Program-made: the position numbers and the translations under genes
Notes under the pieces: model-generated
Seen by the model: the letters and a program-made list of their open reading frames with translations, nothing else
The model's database searches: none
What the model was told of the DNA's origin: nothing
Source: Caproicibacterium sp. BJN0003
GTDB taxonomy: Bacteria; Bacillota; Clostridia; Oscillospirales; Acutalibacteraceae
Direction: 5' to 3'
Length of the DNA: 64,000 bases
Assembly (NCBI RefSeq): GCF_026314295.1
Contig: NZ_CP111108.1
Span: 1,178,001 to 1,242,000 of the forward strand
Shown: positions 1-7,641 of the stretch, in pieces
Position numbering within the stretch: the first letter of the stretch is position 1
Layout of the letters: every line of letters starts with the position of its first letter

Positions 1-135
1 AATATCCGGAAAGCAAAAGACAAATCGCAAATCGATATTTTTTAAATCCTTTTGAATACTGTTGAGCTCTCCGCCTACATAACGTCCCGGTTTTTGAACT
101 TTCGGAAGCAAAGCTTCCATTTGTTTATTAATCAC
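1..135 (-). CDS. TIGR03960-type B12-binding radical SAM protein, N-terminal 45 residues (cut by window edge)
   Basis: A GTG start at 135 follows GGGAGGA with a 5-base gap, and an in-frame ATG lies five codons later at 120. The visible residues include LLPKVQKPGRYVGGELNS, which I recognise as the opening of the TIGR03960 family of B12-binding-domain radical SAM proteins; in many Clostridia these stand beside a DUF2344 gene and ribosomal genes. The radical SAM cluster and the rest of the protein lie outside the window. The gene is about 70 bases downstream of the SpoIVFB-like gene on the same strand, so cotranscription is possible. The family assignment rests on a short N-terminal segment. Confidence 0.72.
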   Translation of the reverse strand, partial: MINKQMEALLPKVQKPGRYVGGELNSIQKDLKNIDLRFVFCFPDI

Positions 136-204
136 AGAAATCCTCCCAAAAAGAATTCTCTTTATTATATCCTGCTTTCCGAGAGTTTTCAAGCGGTTAG
201 CGTT

Positions 205-780
205 TTACTTCAACAGCAGAAATGCCATTAAGTAAACACTACAAAGCAATAAAGAAAAATTCCATTTAGATCGAAACAGAACAATAAAGCCGAGGATACC
301 CAGCGGAACAAGGATGCAAAAGGAAATTATTTTTAAAATCTTCTCGACTGTATTTTCCGGGAAATAGAGACAAAGCAGAGAAAAAAGGGCCTGCCCCCCA
401 TCCAGAGGAATGATGGGAAGCAAATTAAATAATCCCAAAGCCAGATTCATCTGTGCAAAAAGGGTCTGGTTTCCCAGCAAAAAAAGAAGTCCTCCAAGAA
501 GAAGATTCACTGCCGGACCAGAAAGGTTCACTAGACAATCTTTTTGATAAGAAGTTTTTTCCGATGATGCACTGATTTCTGCTCCAAATGCTGTCAGACA
601 GATTTTTTTAGGAATTCTCCCACAGAGAATCATCATAAAGATGTGGGAAAGTTCATGAATTGCAGCTGCAAGCAGACCATAACTTAAAAATCCGGTAGTA
701 TCCAGCATCAGCAGAAAAGAAATCATCAGCAGAAAAGATATTCTGATCGTAAATTCACAATGACAAATGCGAAATCTCAT
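205..780 (-). CDS. M50 intramembrane metalloprotease, SpoIVFB-like
   Basis: A 191-residue, strongly hydrophobic protein. The zinc motif HELSH (HExxH) lies near residue 42, and the partner motif NLLPIIPLDGG, supplying the aspartate ligand, near residue 120. Several membrane segments surround both motifs. In B. subtilis SpoIVFB is the site-2 protease of the outer forespore membrane that cleaves pro-sigma K. The small size and motif order fit SpoIVFB or another short S2P enzyme; whether it processes sigma K cannot be decided here. The start codon overlaps the stop of the upstream small membrane-protein gene in an ATGA arrangement, indicating translational coupling. This protein lacks a CBS domain. 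Confidence 0.8.
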   Translation of the reverse strand: MRFRICHCEFTIRISFLLMISFLLMLDTTGFLSYGLLAAAIHELSHIFMMILCGRIPKKICLTAFGAEISASSEKTSYQKDCLVNLSGPAVNLLLGGLLFLLGNQTLFAQMNLALGLFNLLPIIPLDGGQALFSLLCLYFPENTVEKILKIISFCILVPLGILGFIVLFRSKWNFSLLLCSVYLMAFLLLK

Positions 781-1007
781 ATTTGACTGTTGCTGTTATC
801 ATAGGAAGGAAATACTGGAATCAGCTGGCGTTCCCAATCTTTTACCTGATCATTCGGTAAAACATTCTGTTCCGCCTGCAGCTGATACCAACTGCGTACC
901 TGCCCATAAACGGGTTGATCTACAGTTTTTAAAATAATTGCCGCCAACAATGCACCAACACAAACGATTAGCTGAACGACCCGTAAAATCTTTTCTCCTT
1001 CTTTCAT
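777..1007 (-). CDS. Small single-pass membrane protein coupled to the SpoIVFB-like protease
   Basis: A 76-residue protein not recognised as a named family. ATG at 1007 follows GGAGG with suitable spacing; the longer reading from GTG at 1016 would begin inside that ribosome binding site. Residues about 8-26 form one hydrophobic segment after a short charged N-terminus, followed by a soluble region containing YGQVRSWYQLQ. The last codons overlap the start of the M50 protease gene. Position and topology resemble SpoIVFA, which tethers and inhibits SpoIVFB in Bacillus, but the protein is far shorter than SpoIVFA and has no LytM domain. A partner role is therefore only an inference from context. 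Confidence 0.6.
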   Translation of the reverse strand: MKEGEKILRVVQLIVCVGALLAAIILKTVDQPVYGQVRSWYQLQAEQNVLPNDQVKDWERQLIPVFPSYDNSNSQI

Positions 1008-1057
1008 AAAAAGCACCTCCTCACTTTTATCTTATGAAAAAAAGAGGACGAACATGC

Positions 1058-1095
1058 AAAGAGCAGGAAAAGCATTTGGGCTTTTCCTGCTCTTT
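1058..1095 (-). terminator. Intrinsic terminator after nfnB
   Basis: A perfect 16-bp inverted repeat (1058-1073 with 1080-1095, 6-base loop), core GAGCAGGAAAAGC, lies 12 bases past the nfnB stop. The U tract on the minus strand is short (TTTGCATG), so termination may be partial; it also separates nfnB from the membrane-protein gene downstream. Confidence 0.6.
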
Positions 1096-1107
1096 TAAAA
1101 AAGAAAT

Positions 1108-2496
1108 TTATTTTTTTGACTGGATATACTTATCAATAGAAGCTGCAGCTGTTTTTCCGCCTCCCATTGCAAGAATAACCGTTGCTGCACCGGAAACTGC
1201 ATCGCCTGCAGCATAGACTCCTTCACGGGTGGTCTTCATGGAGTCATCTACCACAATGCAGCCTTTCCGATTGGCTTCGAGCCCCTCGGTTGTAGAACGA
1301 ACCAGCGGATTCGGACGATTTCCGATTGCCATGACTACACAATCTACTGGAATTTCATAATTGCTGCCCGGAATTTCAATCGGCCGGCGGCGGCCGGAAG
1401 CATCCGGCTCTCCGAGTTCCATCTTAATGCACTCAATTGCTTTTACGTGACCACTTTCGTCTCCAAGAATCTGAACCGGATTGCGCAGAAGATCAAATTT
1501 TACGCCTTCTTCTTTTGCATGGTGAATCTCTTCTTTTCTGGCCGGCATTTCCTCTTCGGAACGACGATAAACGATCGAAACTTCTTCGGCTCCTAACCGT
1601 AAAGCAGTTCTGGCAGCATCCATAGCAACATTTCCACCGCCTACAACAGCAACTCGTTTTGGTTTAATCATAGGAGTATCATAATCGGGATTATAAGCTT
1701 TCATCAGATTGACACGAGTTAAAAATTCATTTGCAGAATAAGTACCGACTAAATCTTCTCCGGGAATATTCATAAAGCTCGGTAATCCTGCTCCAGTCCC
1801 GATAAAAACTGCCTCATAACCCATAGAAAAGAGTTCATCTACATCCAATACTTTTCCCATAACCATATCGGTTTCGATGGAGACGCCAGCTTCACGCAAA
1901 CTGTCAATTTCTTTCTGAACAGTTTCTTTCGGCAGACGGAACTGCGGAATTCCGTACATCAGTACGCCTCCAGCTGTATGAAGGGCTTCAAAAACAGTCA
2001 CTTTGTATCCTTTTGCCGCGAGATCTCCTGCACAGGTAAGGCCAGCCGGGCCAGCACCGATTACAGCTACCTTGTGACTATTTTTAGAAACTGATTTCGC
2101 AACATCTTTTCCGTGCTTCATATGCCAATCCGATACAAAGCGCTCCAAACGGCCAATTCCAACCGGTTCTCCTTTGATTGCACGTACACATCTTTGTTCA
2201 CACTGGGTCTCTTGAGGACATACACGGCCGCAAACTGCCGGAAGAGAATTTGTCAATTTAATTTCATTGTAGGCTTCTTCAAATTTTCCCTCTGCAGCAT
2301 AAGAGAGAAAAGTAGGAATGTGCACCCCTACAGGGCATCCGCCGACACATGGACTGTTTTTGCAGTTGAGGCAGCGCTTTGCTTCTTCTTTTGCCATCTC
2401 TTCTGTGTATCCAAGACAGACCTCTTCAAAGTTATGCCGCCGTACTTTAGGATCTTGTTCTGGCATTGGAGTTTTTTCCATTTGCATGTTTGGCAT
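1108..2496 (-). CDS. nfnB: NADH-dependent reduced ferredoxin:NADP+ oxidoreductase large subunit (NfnB/GltD-like)
   Basis: A 462-residue iron-sulfur flavoprotein. Cys42, 45, 50 and 54 plus Cys89, 93, 99 and 103 supply two [4Fe-4S] clusters. An FAD Rossmann motif (VAVIGAGPAGL) begins near 143 and an NADP-binding one (VAVVGGGNVAMDAAR) near 282; the C-terminus has the GVYAAGDA motif. The same fold occurs in the small subunit of glutamate synthase, but the immediate partner upstream is an NfnA-type protein and no gltB-type gene is nearby, so NfnB is the better call. NfnAB confurcates electrons from reduced ferredoxin and NADH to two NADP+. The start lies one base after the nfnA stop. Confidence 0.9.
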   Translation of the reverse strand: MPNMQMEKTPMPEQDPKVRRHNFEEVCLGYTEEMAKEEAKRCLNCKNSPCVGGCPVGVHIPTFLSYAAEGKFEEAYNEIKLTNSLPAVCGRVCPQETQCEQRCVRAIKGEPVGIGRLERFVSDWHMKHGKDVAKSVSKNSHKVAVIGAGPAGLTCAGDLAAKGYKVTVFEALHTAGGVLMYGIPQFRLPKETVQKEIDSLREAGVSIETDMVMGKVLDVDELFSMGYEAVFIGTGAGLPSFMNIPGEDLVGTYSANEFLTRVNLMKAYNPDYDTPMIKPKRVAVVGGGNVAMDAARTALRLGAEEVSIVYRRSEEEMPARKEEIHHAKEEGVKFDLLRNPVQILGDESGHVKAIECIKMELGEPDASGRRRPIEIPGSNYEIPVDCVVMAIGNRPNPLVRSTTEGLEANRKGCIVVDDSMKTTREGVYAAGDAVSGAATVILAMGGGKTAAASIDKYIQSKK

Positions 2497-2497
2497 T

Positions 2498-3340
2498 TTA
2501 CTTTACACCTCTCATCAATCTGCAATTTTCTTCTCTTGCTGCAGCACGTTCCTGATCATAATAGGTTTTAGAACGCTTAATGGTTTCGTCAAAATCGACC
2601 TTAAAGCCATCAAAGTCAGGGCCATCTACACAAGCGAATTTTGTTTCTCCGTCTACCGTCAACCGACAGCACCCGCACATTCCAGTACCGTCAATCATAA
2701 TTGGGTTCATGCTGACAATTGTCGGAATTTTATATGGTTTCGTAACGTTTACTACTGCGCGCATCATGACAAGAGGCCCTATCGCGACAACCAGGTCATA
2801 ATCGGCACCATCTTCAATGTTTTTCTGGAGAGCATTTGTGACAAATCCTTTGTTTCCGTTACTGCCATCATCTGTCATTAAGAACAGGCGACTTGAAGCT
2901 TTTTCCATTTCATCTTCCAAGATAATTAAATCTTTATTCCGAAATCCTGCGATGACATCCACTTTTGTTCCCATTGCATGGAGTGCCTTTGCCTGCGGAT
3001 AAGCAATTGCACATCCTGCTCCGCCGCCGATTACCGCAGCGCGCTTATGTCCACTCAATTCGCTGGCTTTTCCCAAAGGCCCTACAAAATCTAGGATCTG
3101 GTCTCCCACATTCAGCTGATCCAGCTTCATTGTCGTTTGTCCAACGATCTGATAAATAATCGTAATGGTTCCGTTTTCACGGTCATAATCCGCGATTGTT
3201 AAGGGAATTCGTTCGCCGTACTCATCTACTCTAAGAATAATAAACTGTCCGGCTTTGGCTTTCTTTGCAATGAATGGAGCCTTCACGACCATCAATGTCA
3301 TGGAGTCATTGAGTTTCCGTTTTTCTATAATTGGAAACAT
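2498..3340 (-). CDS. nfnA: NADH-dependent reduced ferredoxin:NADP+ oxidoreductase small subunit (NfnA)
   Basis: A 280-residue protein of the sulfide dehydrogenase/dihydroorotate dehydrogenase PyrK-like family. It has an N-terminal FAD-binding barrel, an NAD-binding motif AAVIGGGAGCAIAYPQ near the middle, and a C-terminal [2Fe-2S] motif in MIDGTGMCGCCRLTVDG followed by a fourth cysteine in FACVDG. ATG at 3340 is preceded by AAAGGAG; the open frame continues 41 codons upstream but that part is not protein-like. Together with nfnB it forms the flavin-based bifurcating transhydrogenase that supplies NADPH in butyrate-forming Clostridia. An extended promoter lies about 70-100 bases upstream. Confidence 0.9.
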   Translation of the reverse strand: MFPIIEKRKLNDSMTLMVVKAPFIAKKAKAGQFIILRVDEYGERIPLTIADYDRENGTITIIYQIVGQTTMKLDQLNVGDQILDFVGPLGKASELSGHKRAAVIGGGAGCAIAYPQAKALHAMGTKVDVIAGFRNKDLIILEDEMEKASSRLFLMTDDGSNGNKGFVTNALQKNIEDGADYDLVVAIGPLVMMRAVVNVTKPYKIPTIVSMNPIMIDGTGMCGCCRLTVDGETKFACVDGPDFDGFKVDFDETIKRSKTYYDQERAAAREENCRLMRGVK

Positions 3341-3410
3341 ATGCTTCACTCTCCTTTGTTTATTTTTAACTGCGCAAAAATAAGTTGTAAAATAATTAAC
3401 ATACTCTATT

Positions 3411-3438
3411 AGTATACCCTGATTTGCTTTTTTTTCAA
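3411..3438 (-). promoter_or_regulatory. Sigma-A-type promoter of nfnAB
   Basis: Reading the minus strand, TTGAAA (3433-3438), a 16-base spacer and TATACT (3411-3416). It sits just past the spoIVA terminator and 71 bases before the nfnA start. Confidence 0.65.
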
Positions 3439-3446
3439 TAAAAAAA

Positions 3447-3479
3447 AGCGATTTAATACACAAAATGTATTAAATCGCT
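3447..3479 (-). terminator. Intrinsic terminator after spoIVA
   Basis: A perfect 14-bp stem (AGCGATTTAATACA, 3447-3460, with 3466-3479) and a 5-base loop, followed on the minus strand by a run of about eight T. It begins 27 bases after the spoIVA stop. Confidence 0.85.
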
Positions 3480-3505
3480 AAAATTTTAGTTTTGTATTGA
3501 TTTTT

Positions 3506-4984
3506 TTATAAAATGATGCAAATTAAACCGTTGCAGCCATCATTGATGATTCGTTCAATGGTTTCACGCAGCTTATCACGTGCATCCTCTGGCATTCTGC
3601 TGAGCTTATTATGTAAACCTTCATTTACAACTTCATGCAGATTCTTTCCGAACAGATTTGATTCCCAGATCTTTCCGGGATTTTCTTCAAATTCTTTCAG
3701 CAGGTAAGTAACCATCTCTTGACTTTGTGCTTCGCTGCCGACGATTGGAGTAATCTCTGTTGTAATATTTGTTCTAATCATATGGATTGCCGGTGCGGAA
3801 GCCTTTAAACGGACTCCGTACTTTCCACCCTGGCGAATAATCTGAGGATCTTCCAATGACAATTCACTGATTTCAGGCATTACAATTCCATAGCCTCCGG
3901 CTTCTACATCATGGTAGGCATCTTTCAGCTTGTTATACTCTTTCTGCATATCTGCAAAACGAAGCATACAGGATAATAAATCTCCTTCATTTTCGATAGA
4001 GAGGCCAGTCTTTTCGCCCAATACCTGATAGAAAAGCTCTTTTTGGAGATGAATTTCAATACGGGCTTTTCCGGTTCCAAGATCAATTGATTCTGTCTTT
4101 GCACTCTCAACATACTCGCAACCACAGATTTGCTGTGTAAGCGGCGTAATGTCTCTGATCCGGCTAATTTTAACCGCATTTTGTTGAATGGAACCATAAA
4201 CCGCACTGCGCAGCCAATGCTCTTTTTCCAAAGCAGAAAGCCATTTCGGCATATCCACTTTAATTTCTTTGACAGGAAATTCAAAAAGAACTTTAGAAAG
4301 GATTTCACGGATTTGTTTTTCGTCGAGTTCCAAACAGTTGACAGGTAAAACCGCGACTTTATATTTTTGCTCCAGTTGAGAAGCCATTGCTCTTGTTTCT
4401 TCTGAGCTTGGATCTACGGAATTCAGCAGAACAATAAACGGTTTTTTAATCTCTTTTAATTCTTTGATGACACGTTCTTCCGCTTCTTCATATTCTTCTC
4501 TCGGAAGATCGCTGATAGACCCATCTGTTGTGACAACCAATCCAATCGTAGAATGCTCCGTGATTACCTTTTTTGTACCGATTTCAGCTGCCATATTAAA
4601 TGGAATCGGATCTTCATACCATGGTGTCATCACCATACGCGGCACGTCATTTTCGATATACCCCAAAGCACTCGGAACAATATACCCGACACAATCGATC
4701 ATACGAACTGAAAAGGCAGCACTCTGATCAATTTGAATTCGGACAGCCTGCTCCGGAATGAATTTTGGCTCTGTGGTCATAATGGTTCTGCCGCCCGCAG
4801 ACTGTGGAAGTTCATCGACAGCACGATCTTTTTTCGCTTTCTCCTGAATATTGGGGATCACGATTGTATCCATAAATTTTTTGATAAAGGTGGATTTTCC
4901 GGTACGCACCGGTCCAACCACGCCGATATAAATATCGCCATTTGTTCTCTGGGCAATATCATCGTAAAGATTACGCTCTTCCAT
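3506..4984 (-). CDS. spoIVA: Stage IV sporulation protein A, spore coat basement ATPase
   Basis: A 492-residue protein, the usual length of SpoIVA. The Walker A motif GPVRTGKST spans residues 24-32 near the N-terminus, the central region has the family sequence FPVKEIKVDMPKWL, and the C-terminus ends in GCNGLICIIL. SpoIVA hydrolyses ATP to polymerise into the basement layer around the forespore, to which the coat attaches; it is anchored by SpoVM and, in clostridia, stabilised by SipL. The start is preceded by GAGGGAATATTC-type sequence 19 bases after the sipL-like stop, so the two are probably cotranscribed. A SpoVM-like gene lies just upstream of sipL. Confidence 0.95.
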   Translation of the reverse strand: MEERNLYDDIAQRTNGDIYIGVVGPVRTGKSTFIKKFMDTIVIPNIQEKAKKDRAVDELPQSAGGRTIMTTEPKFIPEQAVRIQIDQSAAFSVRMIDCVGYIVPSALGYIENDVPRMVMTPWYEDPIPFNMAAEIGTKKVITEHSTIGLVVTTDGSISDLPREEYEEAEERVIKELKEIKKPFIVLLNSVDPSSEETRAMASQLEQKYKVAVLPVNCLELDEKQIREILSKVLFEFPVKEIKVDMPKWLSALEKEHWLRSAVYGSIQQNAVKISRIRDITPLTQQICGCEYVESAKTESIDLGTGKARIEIHLQKELFYQVLGEKTGLSIENEGDLLSCMLRFADMQKEYNKLKDAYHDVEAGGYGIVMPEISELSLEDPQIIRQGGKYGVRLKASAPAIHMIRTNITTEITPIVGSEAQSQEMVTYLLKEFEENPGKIWESNLFGKNLHEVVNEGLHNKLSRMPEDARDKLRETIERIINDGCNGLICIIL

Positions 4985-5003
4985 TTGAATATTCCCTCCT
5001 CTC

Positions 5004-6524
5004 TCACATTGGAATTAATAGCATGCCGGACGCCGATGTAGCGTCCTCTGGCAAATCGTTTTCTTTTCTGATAGCAGAGAGGCTGCTACAATAGGCACGT
5101 GCAATAGACCAAAGGTTTTCTTCCTCCGACGCAAAATAGAGACTAAGTGCTGCGGTATGATCCAACACCTTTGGCTTACTTTCATCCAAGGCTGCATCCG
5201 TAATCAGATTAATCGTCTTTTGCTCATAAAGTTGGGCCGTGATTGCAAGTTCAGCTCGCAGGTCAATGCCAGCATCCGTCAAATGATAACTTAGGTCCGT
5301 CAGAAGCACTTGTGCAATGCACTGGATCGTCCCTGTTCCTTCAAATGATTTGCTGAGAGAAAATTCTGTTGTCCGTTCAAAGTAAAATGGAGTGTTTTCT
5401 GCGTTGACCGCCAGTACACAAATATTCATTTTGCCTGAGAATTTTAGCTCTCCATTTTCAACAGTGCCTGATACGGTACAGGCCTCGTTCCAAAGATCAA
5501 GGACTTTGGTGATAGGACTTTCTCCCTCTATCGAAAATTTATGGGTACAGGTATCTGAAAAAAGCTGTTTTAGACTCTCAATCTCCTGCTGCTTTTTTGT
5601 AAGCGTTAGTTCACAGGTACGGGAATAAGCATCCTGTAAAATGGATTTTTGTTGCTCTTCATAACAAGTAACAGATGCAGTTAAGCGAATATGCGTTTCA
5701 AAAGTAGTAAGTTCACCTGAATAATCCGTATGAATTTGAACGGTGACAGACGAAACCGAAACTTCCAAAGAATAGAGGCTATCTTCTGTCATGGAATCAC
5801 AGGCGATCTCCTGGTCAAACGGCATCGTGTACTCCATTGTTTCCGGCGGCATACTCTCTTCTGCAGAAGCATAAAGAATTTTCAGGCGAACTTCTCCACT
5901 AATTTGCAGTCCATCTGCCATCGGTGTCTTTTCTTTGCAGAAGCACACCGCTTGAGTACGAAGAATCCGATCTGCGGGCAGTTTTCCCTGCGGCAGTTCC
6001 AGATTATCTTCCAAGGTGAATGGCTGCCTGAAGCAGCCGGAGCCAGTAGTATACTGCAGATTTTGGGGCAATTCCTCTACACTCTCTTCATTTACAGAGG
6101 AAACAGCTTCTACATTGCAAGCTCCATAAACACGAGCGCAGATAGAAAAAGCTCCATGGATGTCCAATCGACGTGGACTTGTAGCCCGACAGTTAACGTA
6201 TTCCATCTTGAGATACGCATAAATTCTTGGATTTTCCACGGTACGTTTTAAAGAAATGGTTGATAAAAAAGAATCCTCCATCTCATAGCTGCGGACAACC
6301 ATTCCACCCGAATCCAGATAAAAGACACGTACAGTGTAAGTTCCTTCCACTTCCAGATGATCCCCGGAGGCACTGCAGGATGAAATAGCCGGGCATACCT
6401 GACATTTCAAAATCTTCTGAATATCCGGACAATAATCGGGAAGGCTGACGTCTACATCCACTGGCTGTTCCTGACAGCCGTTATAAACCGCTTCACTTGC
6501 GGTGAGTACCTCACGGTTCAGCAT
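5004..6524 (-). CDS. sipL: SipL-like DUF3794/LysM protein, SpoIVA-interacting coat morphogenesis factor
   Basis: A 506-residue protein starting at ATG 6524 behind AAAGGAG. The N-terminal part (VDVDVSLPDYCPDIQKIL) is a DUF3794 signature, and the middle contains further beta-rich DUF3794-like segments. The last 50 residues (ENLWSIARAYCSS, ending LLIPM) form a LysM domain. This architecture is that of Clostridioides difficile SipL, the functional counterpart of Bacillus SpoVID, whose LysM domain binds SpoIVA. Direct adjacency to spoIVA strengthens the call. DUF3794/LysM proteins also occur as paralogues of uncertain role, so the name depends partly on context. Confidence 0.85.
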   Translation of the reverse strand: MLNREVLTASEAVYNGCQEQPVDVDVSLPDYCPDIQKILKCQVCPAISSCSASGDHLEVEGTYTVRVFYLDSGGMVVRSYEMEDSFLSTISLKRTVENPRIYAYLKMEYVNCRATSPRRLDIHGAFSICARVYGACNVEAVSSVNEESVEELPQNLQYTTGSGCFRQPFTLEDNLELPQGKLPADRILRTQAVCFCKEKTPMADGLQISGEVRLKILYASAEESMPPETMEYTMPFDQEIACDSMTEDSLYSLEVSVSSVTVQIHTDYSGELTTFETHIRLTASVTCYEEQQKSILQDAYSRTCELTLTKKQQEIESLKQLFSDTCTHKFSIEGESPITKVLDLWNEACTVSGTVENGELKFSGKMNICVLAVNAENTPFYFERTTEFSLSKSFEGTGTIQCIAQVLLTDLSYHLTDAGIDLRAELAITAQLYEQKTINLITDAALDESKPKVLDHTAALSLYFASEEENLWSIARAYCSSLSAIRKENDLPEDATSASGMLLIPM

Positions 6525-6555
6525 GTTCGATCTCTCCTTTTTGTAATTCTGTGTC

Positions 6556-6587
6556 ATTCATATTCAAATAACTTGTAAAATATGAAT
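6556..6587 (-). promoter_or_regulatory. Possible sigma-E-type promoter before the sipL-like gene
   Basis: On the minus strand, ATTCATATT (6579-6587) resembles the sigma-E -35 box; 14 bases later AATATGAAT (6556-6564) lies where a -10 box would be, but matches it poorly. The two elements form an exact 9-bp inverted repeat, so this could instead be a repressor site. Confidence 0.35.
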
Positions 6588-6615
6588 CCTCTGTCCACAA
6601 AATCTATTACCAAAT

Positions 6616-6650
6616 AAAAAAAGACTCCTTTTTTAAGGAGTCTTTTTTGT
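6616..6650. terminator. Bidirectional intrinsic terminator between spoVM-like and sipL-like genes
   Basis: AAGACTCCTT (6621-6630) pairs with AAGGAGTCTT (6635-6644) over a TTTT loop, flanked by A and T runs that extend the stem and give a U tract in both directions. On the minus strand it ends the long yicC-to-SpoVM block. Confidence 0.85.
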
Positions 6651-6676
6651 TTGATACAACATTTTTTCTTTAAAAT

Positions 6677-6766
6677 TCAGGAATGTACGGGCTCTTTGTC
6701 GATATGAAACAGATGCCTAAGGAGAAACGCCAAAAACTTTGAACTGTGGACAACAACAATTTTCAA
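6677..6766 (-). CDS. spoVM: SpoVM-like peptide, 29 residues
   Basis: A TTG start at 6766 follows GGGAGGG with a 6-base gap. The product begins MKIVVVHSSKFLAFLLRH and has a charged tail; compare Bacillus SpoVM, 26 residues, beginning MKFYTIKLPKFLGGIVR. Shared are the MK start, a hydrophobic stretch, the KFL element and an amphipathic helix with an arginine. SpoVM senses forespore membrane curvature and anchors SpoIVA. Position supports this: in B. subtilis spoVM follows prpC-prkC-rsgA-rpe-thiN, and here the ORF follows prpC-prkC-rsgA-thiN; the next genes downstream are sipL-like and spoIVA. The proline of the Bacillus protein near residue 9 is serine here. It is below usual gene-calling length. 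Confidence 0.75.
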   Translation of the reverse strand: MKIVVVHSSKFLAFLLRHLFHIDKEPVHS

Positions 6767-6786
6767 GATAATCCCTCCCGTAATTT

Positions 6787-6945
6787 TCAGCGATGAATCA
6801 ACGCAGCGCCGAGACAAACAATAATGATTGACATAACAAACAAGGTGAATCCAGACGGAAAACAGCAGGCAAGTGTCATACCTAATCCAAATGCGACTGC
6901 ATAACAGGCACATTTCCCGTCTTGAAAACAGCGTGGTCTGCGCAT
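6787..6945 (-). CDS. Small cysteine-rich membrane protein, 52 residues, unknown function
   Basis: ATG at 6945 follows AAGGGCGGTGAG, a good ribosome binding site. The protein starts MRRPRCFQDGKCACYAVAFG, with three cysteines in the first 14 residues and two more near residues 27-28, then a long hydrophobic region up to residue 50 that would make one or two membrane segments, ending IHR. It lies between thiN (66-base gap) and the SpoVM-like gene (20-base gap), all on one strand. I do not recognise a named family. Association with sporulation is inferred from position only. It is probably missed by length-filtered gene callers. Confidence 0.65.
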   Translation of the reverse strand: MRRPRCFQDGKCACYAVAFGLGMTLACCFPSGFTLFVMSIIIVCLGAALIHR

Positions 6946-7011
6946 TGTCTCACCGCCCTTACTGGTTTGTTACTCCAGTATATACGGCAAAGGAAAAAAA
7001 GGTGAATCTTT

Positions 7012-7641
7012 TTAAACGCGATCTAGAACAAATATAATCGCGTGGCCGCTGTGAAGAGTGATAGAAGCATCATCATTAATTAATACATTGCTAGTGCCTC
7101 GTGGATCGTTAGAAACCAGTACTCCCTCTTCCAACCGATATTTCATTCCTCGATAAGTGACAGAACACATTCCAGTCCCAAACGGAAAAACAGAAACAGT
7201 AGCACCTTTCATTTGACGAAGCAGCATACGTCCACGAGTCATGATAAAGATGTGCGTATGATCCATTACAATTTCGCCCTGACGTCCCTGAGAAGAAATA
7301 TATTCCAGGGCGCAGTAATTTGCATAGGTATGATCTTCTCTGCCGCCAGCAGCCCCAAAAAGGACAAGTGACTGAAATCCTCTGCGGATTCCTTCTTTTA
7401 CAGCACTCATCATATCGGTATCGTCTTTTTCTTTTTGCAGACGAATTACTTCTACATTTGCTGGAGGCTCACATTTTGCCGAATCAAAATCTCCAATGAC
7501 AAGATTGGGTAAAAGTTTTGCTGCTTTAGCAGTATCCAATCCCCCATCTGCACAAATAATAAAGCTATTTTTAGGATCATACTTTGAAAAAACTGATAGG
7601 TCTTTCATCGGCGCAGAACCGATAATCAAACATTGTTTCAT
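7012..7641 (-). CDS. thiN: Thiamine diphosphokinase
   Basis: A 209-residue protein of the ThiN/YloS family, which transfers pyrophosphate from ATP to thiamine to give thiamine diphosphate. Family motifs are IICADGGLDTA near residue 28, VIGDFDS near 47, KDDTDMMSAVKEG near 71 and FGAAGGREDHTYAN near 94. The length is normal. It overlaps the rsgA stop by four bases. In B. subtilis rpe stands between the corresponding genes; here it is missing. The short gap downstream leads into the 52-residue membrane protein and the SpoVM-like gene. Confidence 0.93.
   Translation of the reverse strand: MKQCLIIGSAPMKDLSVFSKYDPKNSFIICADGGLDTAKAAKLLPNLVIGDFDSAKCEPPANVEVIRLQKEKDDTDMMSAVKEGIRRGFQSLVLFGAAGGREDHTYANYCALEYISSQGRQGEIVMDHTHIFIMTRGRMLLRQMKGATVSVFPFGTGMCSVTYRGMKYRLEEGVLVSNDPRGTSNVLINDDASITLHSGHAIIFVLDRV

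Noticed and set aside
2113-2881. Plus-strand open frames of 152 and 187 codons opposite nfnB/nfnA
   Set aside because: They mirror the coding strand of well-supported genes, have no family motifs and no ribosome binding sites.
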